DNA of 64,000 nt, taken from positions 744,001 to 808,000 of the forward strand of contig NZ_OMKA01000001.1 in NCBI RefSeq assembly GCF_900299525.1. Reading direction: 5' to 3'. The translations under genes were made by a program, and so were the position numbers. The stretch is from Aquimarina sp. Aq78 (GTDB lineage: Bacteria > Bacteroidota > Bacteroidia > Flavobacteriales > Flavobacteriaceae). A model generated the notes under the pieces. The model was given only the letters and a program-made list of their open reading frames with translations, was not told the origin of the DNA and made no database searches. Positions 17,684 to 26,135 of the stretch are shown in pieces. Each line of letters begins with the position of its first letter. Position 1 is the first letter of the stretch.

Positions 17684-20305
17684 ATGAAAAAAATCACACT
17701 CATTTTATTTTGCTTATTCACCAGTTGGTGTTTTAGTCAACAAGTAGTAACAGGAACAGTTACTGACTCTTCAGGATCTCCAATACCTTATGTAAATATT
17801 ATAGAAAAAGGATCTGCAAAAGGTACAACAACAGATAGTCAAGGTAACTACTCAATTGCCATAGATGCAAATGCTATCCTTGTATATAGCTATATCGGTT
17901 TTGAGACACAAGAAATAGAAGTAGGAACACAAGAAAAAATTGATGTCACCCTCCTCGAAGGAGAAGCATTAAGTACTATTATTGTGGTTGGATCCAGAAG
18001 TCCAAAAAGAACTGCAACCGATACTCCTGTAGCAATTGACATTATCGATATGCAAGATGTTATTACCAAAAGTGGTAAAATAGAAATTAATGAACTCTTG
18101 CAGTATGCGGCTCCTTCTTTTAATGCTAATAAGCAATCTGGATCAGATGGTGCAGATCATATCGACCCAGCAACTTTACGTGGTCTTGGACCCGATCAAA
18201 CTTTGGTTTTAATAAACGGAAAAAGAAGGCATTCTTCTTCTTTGATTAATGTTTTTGGAACTCGTGGAAGAGGGAACTCTGGAACAGATCTCAATGCTAT
18301 TCCTGCGTCTGCTATAAAAAGAATTGAAGTTTTAAGAGATGGCGCTGCAGCACAGTATGGATCTGATGCTATTGCTGGTGTTATTAATATTGTTCTAAAA
18401 GATAATGTAAATAAATTAACAGGAAGTATCAGTTATGGTGCTTATAATACGAATGCAAAAGGAGATTTTCCTGCGGGAACTCCTAATACCGATGGAAATC
18501 GACTCGATACCGAAAATGATGGAAACATTATTGCTGATGATAAAAGTCTTGATGGAGGATCAGTAAAAATAACCGCTAATTATGGAGTAGAAATCGGAGA
18601 AGAAGGTTACGCAAACTTTACTACAGAATATATTAGTAAAAACAAAACACTACGTCCTGGTTTTGATTTCAGGAGAGGTTTTGGAGAGGCTGCTATAGAC
18701 GGTTTTAATTTCTTTGCTAATGCTGCAATTCCTGTATCCAAAAAAACTGAAATATACGCTTTTGGAGGTAGAAATTATCGTGATACTGATGCTTTTGCAT
18801 TTACTCGTAATGATGGAGAACGTGTTGTACCTTCTATTTATTCAAACGGTTTTACTCCAAGGATAACATCAAATATTATCGATAATTCTGTTTCTGCTGG
18901 TGTTAGAACCGAAACTGAAGGCGGTTGGAAAATTGATATTAATAATACCTGGGGTAAAAATAATTTTCATTATTTCATAAAAGGAACTTTAAACGCCTCG
19001 TTACAGGACTCTTCACCAACAGATTTTGATGCTGGTGGACATAGCCTAAGTCAAAACACAACCAGTCTTGACCTTTCTAAATATTATCCAAACATTCTTA
19101 AAGGATTAAACATCGCTTTTGGTACAGAATACAGAATTGAAAATTTCGAAATTTTTGCTGGCGAGGAAGGGTCTTATGCAACATATGATGTTAATGGCTT
19201 ACCTATTACAGATCCAGGAAGTCAAACACAGCCTACCGATCCACTTTCTGGAGAATTGAGACCTGGTGGATCACAAGGGTTTCCCGGATATAGTCCTGCA
19301 AACGAAGTAGATCGTTCAAGATCTAACCTTTCAATATATGCAGATGCAGAATTAGATATTTCTGATAGTTTTTTATTAGGCGTTGCAGGAAGATTTGAAG
19401 AATATAGTGATTTTGGAAGTACTACTAATGGTAAATTAGCTTTTAGAATTAAAGCTACAGAAGGTGTTAATATTCGTGGATCTGTAAGTACAGGTTTTAG
19501 AGCTCCTTCTCTGGCTCAGATATACTACAACCTTAGATTTACTGATTTCCAGGGTGGAGTCGCAACAGAAACCCTATTATCTGCTAATAACAGTCCTGTA
19601 ACTGCTTCTTTTGGGATTCAACAACTCGACGAAGAAACAGCATTAAACGGAGCCTTAGGAGCAACAGCCACTTTTGGTGGTTTTACAGCTACAGTAGATG
19701 GGTATTATATTAATGTTAAAGATAGAATTGTATTAACAGGAACATTTGCTGCTCCTCAAATACCAAATGTGGCAGAAGCACAATTCTTTGCCAATGGTGT
19801 AGATACAGAAACTATTGGGCTAGATTTAATACTATCCTGGAAAGGAAACTTTGATTTTGGTAATATATCAGCAACACTAGCCGGAAACATTAATAATATG
19901 ACTATTGAGGATATAAATAATGGAAGTTTAGACCAAGCTACCTTCTTTGGAGAAAGAGAAAAAGCATTTTTATTGGCTTCTGCTCCAGAAAGTAAGTTTT
20001 CTTTTAATGCCAATTACAGCAAAAATAAATTTAATGCCGGGGTTGGTTTAACACATTTTAGTGAGATTGTTCTTATCGATTTCACGGATGCAGAAGATGT
20101 ATACGGTGCTAAAATTACTGCAGACCTAAATGTAGGATACAAGCTAACCGATAACCTAAAGTTTACTATCGGAGGAAACAATATTTTTAATGAATATCCC
20201 GATCAACAAAATGATGGTGAAACAGAAGCTGGTGGATACTGGGATGCTGTTCAAATGGGATTTGGTGGAGCTTATTACTATGCTAGATTAGATTTTAATT
20301 TCTAA
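17684..20305 (+). CDS. TonB-dependent outer-membrane receptor, first of a pair
   Basis: This is an 873-residue outer-membrane import receptor. After an 18-residue signal peptide comes a carboxypeptidase-D-regulatory-like domain (about residues 20-95, VTGTVTDSSGSPIPYVNI), then the plug domain (about 110-245) with LRGLGPDQTLVLINGKRRH, IKRIEVLRDGAAAQYGSDAIAGVINIVLKD. A 22-stranded barrel follows and ends in an aromatic strand (YYYARLDFNF). No SusD partner gene is present, so a siderophore, vitamin, peptide or small glycan is more likely than the starch-utilisation type of substrate. It is followed by a terminator (20329-20356) and then a paralogue. Confidence 0.9.
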   Translation: MKKITLILFCLFTSWCFSQQVVTGTVTDSSGSPIPYVNIIEKGSAKGTTTDSQGNYSIAIDANAILVYSYIGFETQEIEVGTQEKIDVTLLEGEALSTIIVVGSRSPKRTATDTPVAIDIIDMQDVITKSGKIEINELLQYAAPSFNANKQSGSDGADHIDPATLRGLGPDQTLVLINGKRRHSSSLINVFGTRGRGNSGTDLNAIPASAIKRIEVLRDGAAAQYGSDAIAGVINIVLKDNVNKLTGSISYGAYNTNAKGDFPAGTPNTDGNRLDTENDGNIIADDKSLDGGSVKITANYGVEIGEEGYANFTTEYISKNKTLRPGFDFRRGFGEAAIDGFNFFANAAIPVSKKTEIYAFGGRNYRDTDAFAFTRNDGERVVPSIYSNGFTPRITSNIIDNSVSAGVRTETEGGWKIDINNTWGKNNFHYFIKGTLNASLQDSSPTDFDAGGHSLSQNTTSLDLSKYYPNILKGLNIAFGTEYRIENFEIFAGEEGSYATYDVNGLPITDPGSQTQPTDPLSGELRPGGSQGFPGYSPANEVDRSRSNLSIYADAELDISDSFLLGVAGRFEEYSDFGSTTNGKLAFRIKATEGVNIRGSVSTGFRAPSLAQIYYNLRFTDFQGGVATETLLSANNSPVTASFGIQQLDEETALNGALGATATFGGFTATVDGYYINVKDRIVLTGTFAAPQIPNVAEAQFFANGVDTETIGLDLILSWKGNFDFGNISATLAGNINNMTIEDINNGSLDQATFFGEREKAFLLASAPESKFSFNANYSKNKFNAGVGLTHFSEIVLIDFTDAEDVYGAKITADLNVGYKLTDNLKFTIGGNNIFNEYPDQQNDGETEAGGYWDAVQMGFGGAYYYARLDFNF

Positions 20306-20328
20306 AAAACACCAAAACATATATTAGA

Positions 20329-20358
20329 AGACCGCCTAAATATTTAGGCGGTCTTTTT
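20329..20358. terminator. Terminator after the first TonB receptor gene
   Basis: A 12-bp stem (20329-20340 with 20343-20354) has a tight AT loop and is followed by five T residues, 23 nt after the stop. Confidence 0.88.
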
Positions 20359-20625
20359 ATTTTTCAAATATTCGGAAATCAGAAATATTGATATTTCTTA
20401 TTCCATATTTATAATTTTCATCTTCTTCATAACGATCATGTACTATTTTCTTACCTCGATTCATCGTTTTGGTGTCCAAAATACAATAACAAAACTTGGT
20501 TACTATCCCTCGAAAACAGCCACTATTTACTAAATATTATAAATACAAATTCACAACACTTCCGGAGTGAAAGAAATACATTTTTTTATGATTTTTTCAC
20601 ATATATTTTGAAAAATTCATAATAC
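20359..20625. other. Intergenic stretch between the two TonB receptor genes
   Basis: The full gap between the receptor genes is 401 nt. A minus-strand frame of 35 codons (20464 down to 20357, starting MNRGKKIVHDRYEED) is the only open frame of note. It has no recognisable family and ends inside the terminator hairpin, so I do not call it a gene. The right end of the gap is the conserved element at 20626-20676. Confidence 0.5.
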
Positions 20626-20676
20626 TTTATGTTAAATACTAGCATTTTTAAATATATTTAACCGACAATCATTTTA
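20626..20676 (+). promoter_or_regulatory. Conserved upstream element, copy 2 (before second TonB receptor)
   Basis: The sequence beginning TTTATGTTAAATACTAG and continuing through AATATATTTAA to GACAATCA matches copy 1 at 17620-17670 with few differences and one small gap. It ends 30 nt before the ATG at 20707. Confidence 0.5.
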
Positions 20677-20706
20677 AACCAACATCATTTAAACACAAAT
20701 TATTAC

Positions 20707-23676
20707 ATGAAAAAACTCGCATTTATTTTAATCGTACTATCCACAAGTCTGTGCTTTTCGCAACAGATAGTAACAGGAGTCGTCTCGGATGCAGATGGTT
20801 CTCCTTTACCTGGAGTAAATATTATTGAAAAAGGAACCAGTAATGGTTCTACAACTGATTTTGATGGTAAATACAGCATCGAAGTTAACCCCGAAGGTAT
20901 TCTGGTTTTTAGTTATGTAGGCTTTAATTCTAAAGAAGTACCTGTAAATTCTCAAACAACCATCAATATCTCATTAAGTGGTGGAGCAGAACTTGATGAG
21001 ATTATTTTAGTTGGATCCAGAGCACTACCAAGAAGTAATACTACTTCTTCGCTTCCTGTTGATGTATTGCCGGCAAAAGAATTAACTTCTACTGGTCAAA
21101 TTACATTCGATAAAGCATTGCAATATAAAATACCATCATTTAATACTGTGCAGACACCAGTTAATGATGCTACTTCATTATTAGATCCTTATGAAATTAG
21201 AAATATGGGACCTAGTAGAACCTTAATTCTTATTAATGGAAAACGTAAAAACCTAAGTGCTTTATTGTATACTCAAACCTCTCCGGGAAGAGGTGAAACT
21301 GGTTCTGATATTTCTGCAATACCAACAGATGCCATAAAACGAGTAGAAATATTAAGAGATGGCGCATCTGCACAATATGGTTCTGATGCCATTGCAGGTG
21401 TAATGAATATTATTTTAAAAGACAATCCCGAAGAAGGCTCTGTGACTATTAGATCAGGAATTACATCTGAAGGAGACGGAGAAACGATTGGAATTAGTTT
21501 AAATAATGGTAGTTCTATAGGAGAAGATAAAGGGTTCTTTAACTATACCGTAGATTTCTCTAAGGTAAGTCTTGCTAACAGACCAGGAACTGTAGATGCA
21601 CAGGGAGAATTTGATGATTTTGTTTTCACAAATCCTGATAGCTATAGTAGCTATTTAGATGCTGGAGGGCAGGCTTTAAACGGAGGAGCTACTCTAACAG
21701 GTCTTACAGCCGAACAAGCTCAGCAAGAATTTATTGATAACTACGTAGGTACTCCTAATCATACTACCAGACTTGCAGAAATCAATGCTGCAAATACACA
21801 AGGAAGAGCAGATGTTGATCAATTTTTGGCTCTCAAACCTGATGCGGGAAATATCAATGGGTCACCAGAAACAGCAGCAGCAAAATTTTTGGTAAATGGT
21901 GGATATGATATAAATAAACATACACAGATCTATCTAAACGCAGCATATGTCTATAAAAAAATAAATAGCTTCGCTAATTACAGAACCCCATATTGGAGAA
22001 CGGAAGCTGCTTTTCCTTACTTAGCTGATTTTTTCCCTGATGGACCAAATGGTCAGTATATTGGATATGTACCTACTTTTGAAGGAGATCTAAATGATTA
22101 TAATGCTACTATTGGTTTTAAAACTATAAAGAATGGTTGGAATTATGACCTAAGTTATACTACTGGTGGAAACACACAAACCTATAAAGTAAATAATTCG
22201 CACAATCGTAATACGGTATATTCTCCGTCTACATGGATTGACTCAAATGACAATGGTACTGTAGATCCTGGTGAACTCACACAAGGTTCTGAATTGTATA
22301 GAGAAAATAGCCCTATATCATTTGATCCCGGAGGAACAGGATTCAGACATAGTGTAGGAAATATTGATATTGCAAAATTAGTTACCGATAAAATCAGTAT
22401 TGGTTTTGGTGCAGAATTTAGAACAGAAACTTTTGAAATTATTGAAGGAGATCTTGCCTCGTATGATGGTGGTGGAGCCGATTCATTTGCTGGTAATAGT
22501 CCTGAAAATTCCGGAACTTTTAACCGTTATAATTTTGGTGGATATTTGGATATAGCGTATGATATTACAGAAGATTTCCTGGTTAACGGTACGGTTAGAC
22601 TAGAAGACTATAGTGATTTTGGTGATGCTTTTGTGTGGAAACTGAGTTCGCGCTATAAATTCTTAGAAGATAGATTAACATTAAGAGCCTCTATCTCTAC
22701 AGGGTTTAGAGCACCAACACTTCATCAAATTTATACTCAAAAAGCGCAGTATAGTTTTGTTCCAGGAGCAGGAATTCAAGTTGGTGGATTAATAAATAAT
22801 GTTTCTCCTCAAGCAAAATTATTAGATATCCCACAATTAGATGCAGAAGAATCCACAAATATAACTGTAGGTATCGGAGCTAAGGTTAACAGTAATATAA
22901 ACTTCACTATTGATTATTATAATATTCAGGTTGAAGACAGGATTGTATTAAGTACCGAAATTGGAAAAACCGCTACCGATGCTGTTGGTAATAGTATTGG
23001 TAATACAAGCCTAGATCAATTGCTAAATGACAATAACTTAAATGATTTAAGCTTTTTTGTTAACGCACTAGATACCAGAACTTCTGGTATAGATGTAGTT
23101 GCTAATTATAAAAATATAAATCTTGCTGGTGGTAATCTTGGATTTAGTTTATCTGGTAATTATACAATAGAAAACGAAAGAGATGGAGATGTTAAAAACC
23201 CGGCAATTGTTGCAAGTGCTGGACAATCTGTAGTTAACCTAACTCAGGAAGCTTTATTCTTTACCTCTAGGCCTAAGACCAAATGGATTTTAGGAGCAAA
23301 TTATGAAATAGGTAAATTCGATTTCTCTATAAATAACACTTATTTCGGAAAAACAGAATTCAGACAACAAGGTCTGGGCCCTAATTTAAAAACTGAGTTT
23401 ATCCCAAAAATTGTTACCGATTTAGGGATTAACTTTAATGCAACAGATAAATTTACTGTTGCTGTAAATGTAAATAACCTATTAAACGTTTTACCAGAAT
23501 GGGAGTTTAAATCTCTTAACGCTGCTGGTGATGTACTTATGAATGATCCTGCAGAATTAAAAACCCGTTCTAATTTAATCACTTTCAACCAAAGGTATTC
23601 TCAAATGACTTATAATGGTTTTCATTTTAGTCAATTAGGAACTATGTTTAATATATCGTTAAACTATAAATTATAG
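20707..23676 (+). CDS. TonB-dependent outer-membrane receptor, second of a pair
   Basis: This is a 989-residue paralogue of the preceding receptor with the same order: signal peptide (residues 1-19), carboxypeptidase-D-regulatory-like domain (20-95), plug (about 105-240, with IRNMGPSRTLILINGKRKN and IKRVEILRDGASAQYGSDAIAGVMNIILKD) and barrel ending in MFNISLNYKL. It is 116 residues longer than its neighbour, with extra extracellular-loop sequence around residues 300-370 (SYLDAGGQALNGG, NNYVGTPNHTTRLAE region). The longer loops suggest a different ligand. There is no SusD gene. A weak inverted repeat (23701-23743) follows its stop. Confidence 0.9.
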   Translation: MKKLAFILIVLSTSLCFSQQIVTGVVSDADGSPLPGVNIIEKGTSNGSTTDFDGKYSIEVNPEGILVFSYVGFNSKEVPVNSQTTINISLSGGAELDEIILVGSRALPRSNTTSSLPVDVLPAKELTSTGQITFDKALQYKIPSFNTVQTPVNDATSLLDPYEIRNMGPSRTLILINGKRKNLSALLYTQTSPGRGETGSDISAIPTDAIKRVEILRDGASAQYGSDAIAGVMNIILKDNPEEGSVTIRSGITSEGDGETIGISLNNGSSIGEDKGFFNYTVDFSKVSLANRPGTVDAQGEFDDFVFTNPDSYSSYLDAGGQALNGGATLTGLTAEQAQQEFIDNYVGTPNHTTRLAEINAANTQGRADVDQFLALKPDAGNINGSPETAAAKFLVNGGYDINKHTQIYLNAAYVYKKINSFANYRTPYWRTEAAFPYLADFFPDGPNGQYIGYVPTFEGDLNDYNATIGFKTIKNGWNYDLSYTTGGNTQTYKVNNSHNRNTVYSPSTWIDSNDNGTVDPGELTQGSELYRENSPISFDPGGTGFRHSVGNIDIAKLVTDKISIGFGAEFRTETFEIIEGDLASYDGGGADSFAGNSPENSGTFNRYNFGGYLDIAYDITEDFLVNGTVRLEDYSDFGDAFVWKLSSRYKFLEDRLTLRASISTGFRAPTLHQIYTQKAQYSFVPGAGIQVGGLINNVSPQAKLLDIPQLDAEESTNITVGIGAKVNSNINFTIDYYNIQVEDRIVLSTEIGKTATDAVGNSIGNTSLDQLLNDNNLNDLSFFVNALDTRTSGIDVVANYKNINLAGGNLGFSLSGNYTIENERDGDVKNPAIVASAGQSVVNLTQEALFFTSRPKTKWILGANYEIGKFDFSINNTYFGKTEFRQQGLGPNLKTEFIPKIVTDLGINFNATDKFTVAVNVNNLLNVLPEWEFKSLNAAGDVLMNDPAELKTRSNLITFNQRYSQMTYNGFHFSQLGTMFNISLNYKL

Positions 23677-23700
23677 TAACAACTTAGATCTAATTATATT

Positions 23701-23743
23701 AGAATGGATTGTTTTGAATATTATCCAAAAAAACATCCATTCT
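23701..23743. repeat. Inverted repeat after the second TonB receptor
   Basis: AGAATGGAT at 23701-23709 pairs with ATCCATTCT at 23735-23743, with extra A/T pairing inside. It is 24 nt beyond the stop and could form a terminator hairpin, but no T-run follows on the plus strand. Confidence 0.45.
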
Positions 23744-23816
23744 GTCATATTGAGCAGAGTCGAAATATACCAATAGTAAAAGATGATTGTCCATCGACTC
23801 TGCTTTAAATGGCAGA
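23741..23816. repeat. REP-like palindromic element
   Basis: The core arms AGCAGAGTCGA (23753-23763) and TCGACTCTGCT (23794-23804) pair perfectly over 11 bp. Outer arms TCTGTCAT (23741-23748) and ATGGCAGA (23809-23816) extend the hairpin with one wobble. The text TGTCATATTGAGCAGAGTCGA matches a dispersed intergenic repeat that I recall from many Flavobacteriia genomes. It is far more GC-balanced than its surroundings. Confidence 0.65.
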
Positions 23817-23908
23817 AAAATAAACTTTTCACGTTTCCTTACTTCTTCTATAACCTTAAAAAAAACAAAATCTTTCGTTTTTATTTACTTTATCAAAAGC
23901 TAGAATCA

Positions 23909-23916
23909 TATTTTTG
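23909..23916 (+). promoter_or_regulatory. Candidate -7 promoter element for the MscS gene
   Basis: TATTTTTG fits the Bacteroidota TAnnTTTG consensus and lies 25 nt upstream of the ATG. No clear -33 TTTG is present at the right distance. Confidence 0.4.
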
Positions 23917-23940
23917 CATGAATTTTAGTGCCAGACATTC

Positions 23941-25179
23941 ATGAAAGATTTAACCCGTTACTTCTACAACCTTTTGGTTTCAAAAGGTATTTCAGAAAAT
24001 ACAGCAGAATACTTAAACCTTCTTATAGGGATATGCATTCTGGTAGTTGTACTTTTTGTATTAGATTTTGTAATGAAAAAAGTTATTGTAGCCATCTTTA
24101 AAAGCTATGCTTCAAAATCTAAAAATACTTTCGACGATTATTTAGTTAAAAATAAAACTTTTGATTACCTGGCACATATAGTACCATTATCACTAACAGT
24201 ATGGATTGTTCCTATGCTATTTATTGCTTTTCCTACAGCAGAAAAATACTTAGAAATCCTGTTTAACATCATGGTTATTGTATTGACAATATGGATTTTA
24301 AGAAGTATCCTTAGAACGTTTAGAGATTTTTTAAAATCTTTAGATTCTTTTAGAGATAAACCCATCGATAGCTACGTACAGGTATTTATGATATTTGTAT
24401 GGTTTATAGGGGCTATTCTGGTATTCTCGTCAATGACAGGAAAATCAATATGGACATTCTTAACAGCTCTTGGAGCAATGTCGGCAGTTATTCTTCTAAT
24501 TTTTAAAGACACAATTCTGGGGTTTGTTGCAAGTATACAAGTAGCAGTAAATGATACCGTTAGAATTGGGGATTGGATCACTATGCAAAAATATGGAGCC
24601 GATGGAGACGTGATCGAGATTAATCTATCTTCAGTAAAAGTTCAGAATTTTGACAAAACTATCACTACAATCCCAACATATTACCTTACATCACAGTCAT
24701 TTAAAAACTGGCGAGGTATGATGAATTCTGGCGGAAGAAGAATTAAAAGAGCATTGTTAATCAAAACATCCAGCATTTCATTTTTATCTGAAGACGATCT
24801 CAATAAATTAAAAAAAATTGAACTTATCGAATCTTACCTTACTAGAATTCAACAAGATATAGACTCTTATAACCAGGAATCTAAGATTGATAAAAGTGTA
24901 TTGATGAATGGAAGAAACCTGACTAATATGGGGGTTTTTAGAATGTATGTAGAATTATATCTAGAAAATCATCCGTTTATCAATAAAGAAATGACTATTA
25001 TGAGTCGTCAACTACCTCCTTCTGCACAAGGAACACCTTTAGAAATATATGCTTTTAGTAATAATAAAGTTTGGAAAAACTATGAGCAAATAATGGCCGA
25101 TATTTTTGACCATTTACTATCTGCTATACCGTATTTTAATCTAGAGGTATTCGAATTAAATTATACTTCAGAAAAATAA
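23941..25179 (+). CDS. MscS-family mechanosensitive channel (YbdG-like)
   Basis: This is a 412-residue inner-membrane channel that opens when membrane tension rises, protecting cells in osmotic down-shock. It has about five hydrophobic helices within residues 25-200, the last the pore-lining type (LTALGAMSAVILLIFKDTILGFVASIQV). The cytoplasmic beta domain follows (DTVRIGDWITM, GDVIEINLSSVKVQNFDKT, IPTYYLTSQSFKNWRG). The NWRGMMNSGGRRIKR segment is characteristic of the YbdG/miniconductance branch, whose E. coli member is 415 residues. A small DUF3817 gene follows 18 nt downstream and is likely co-transcribed. Confidence 0.9.
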   Translation: MKDLTRYFYNLLVSKGISENTAEYLNLLIGICILVVVLFVLDFVMKKVIVAIFKSYASKSKNTFDDYLVKNKTFDYLAHIVPLSLTVWIVPMLFIAFPTAEKYLEILFNIMVIVLTIWILRSILRTFRDFLKSLDSFRDKPIDSYVQVFMIFVWFIGAILVFSSMTGKSIWTFLTALGAMSAVILLIFKDTILGFVASIQVAVNDTVRIGDWITMQKYGADGDVIEINLSSVKVQNFDKTITTIPTYYLTSQSFKNWRGMMNSGGRRIKRALLIKTSSISFLSEDDLNKLKKIELIESYLTRIQQDIDSYNQESKIDKSVLMNGRNLTNMGVFRMYVELYLENHPFINKEMTIMSRQLPPSAQGTPLEIYAFSNNKVWKNYEQIMADIFDHLLSAIPYFNLEVFELNYTSEK

Positions 25180-25197
25180 CTTAACACCAATAATTTT

Positions 25198-25470
25198 ATG
25201 ATTACCAGTTTCAGACTAATAAGCTACCTTGAGGGTATTTCATACCTACTCATTCTCTTTGTAACCATGCCTTTAAAATATATTTTTGAATCTCCAGAAC
25301 CTAATCAAATTATAGGAATGGCTCATGGGTTTCTTTTCCTAATTTATATTGTATTTGCATTTCTTGTGAAACCAGAAAAAAAATGGAACATCAAAACGCT
25401 TATGATCGTTTTGGCTTGCTCTATTATCCCCTTTGGAACTTTTTGGATGGATCGAAAGTATTTACGCTAA
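25198..25470 (+). CDS. DUF3817 small integral membrane protein
   Basis: This is a 90-residue membrane protein with three hydrophobic segments: residues 5-25 (ISYLEGISYLLILFVTMPLKY), 40-58 (GMAHGFLFLIYIVFAFLVK) and 66-85. The GxSYLLL...PLKY and HGFLF pattern is typical of DUF3817. Its function is unknown. It follows the channel gene by 18 nt and its stop overlaps the end of the convergent secreted-protein gene by 4 nt. Confidence 0.82.
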   Translation: MITSFRLISYLEGISYLLILFVTMPLKYIFESPEPNQIIGMAHGFLFLIYIVFAFLVKPEKKWNIKTLMIVLACSIIPFGTFWMDRKYLR

Positions 25471-26042
25471 AAGTTTATTGTGCCATTAAAATCACCATGG
25501 TAAATACTATGTAAATTAATAACACTATGGAATTTTCCATTATTCCTTGGTTGTAAAGATAAACTTCCATCTCGTAAAGGAACCTCCTTTCCATTGAAGA
25601 GTATTGCTAAGATAGTATTATTATGTTGAAAACAATTACAATCAGGCTTATAGTAATGATAATTATAATCATTAGAATGGGCGGTAACAATAATTATCTC
25701 AAGTACCTCGCCTGTATCTAGGTTATATATTATACGCTCTTCCACATTTTCGGAAGGTAATAAAGAAGCATTGATCACTTGATATACATATCTTCCGTTA
25801 GGACCATTTTGATTATTTATCGACCCAAAACTATGGTTACATGGATTACAAGTAGAGACAATTACAGGAGGTTTACGTCTTTGCCTTGGTACAGGGCGTT
25901 TTGATCTTCTTTTTACAATCACAACTTCTGGAACAGGAAGATTTATATTTACAGATACTTTTCCTACAACCCTAATTTGAGCAGAAACCGGAAATATTAC
26001 TATTAATATTAAAAATATGAAAGGAATATAATACTTTTTCAT
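25467..26042 (-). CDS. Secreted protein of unknown function
   Basis: I do not recognise this 191-residue protein. It has a signal peptide (MKKYYIPFIFLILIVIFPVSAQ). A basic Arg/Pro/Lys-rich linker at about residues 43-60 (KRRSKRPVPRQRRKPP) follows, then a beta-rich domain with CNPC near residue 66 and CNC near residue 135, suggesting disulfides. Its 3' end overlaps the DUF3817 gene by 4 nt on the opposite strand. It is downstream of the HD-domain gene on the same strand, about 90 nt apart. Confidence 0.72.
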   Translation of the reverse strand: MKKYYIPFIFLILIVIFPVSAQIRVVGKVSVNINLPVPEVVIVKRRSKRPVPRQRRKPPVIVSTCNPCNHSFGSINNQNGPNGRYVYQVINASLLPSENVEERIIYNLDTGEVLEIIIVTAHSNDYNYHYYKPDCNCFQHNNTILAILFNGKEVPLRDGSLSLQPRNNGKFHSVINLHSIYHGDFNGTINF

Positions 26043-26135
26043 GTTGATAGAAATTGTCTTTATTATTACTTAACAATTTTATCAAACGTTATGCCATAAA
26101 TAAAAACAATTAAATTCTAACTATTTACTCAACCA

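Noticed and set aside
20357..20464. Minus-strand 35-codon frame between the TonB receptors (starts MNRGKKIVHDRYEED)
   Set aside because: It ends within the receptor terminator hairpin, lacks any known family and is too short to separate from chance.
24165..24581. Minus-strand frames within the MscS gene
   Set aside because: They overlap a well-supported channel coding sequence and have no supporting features.
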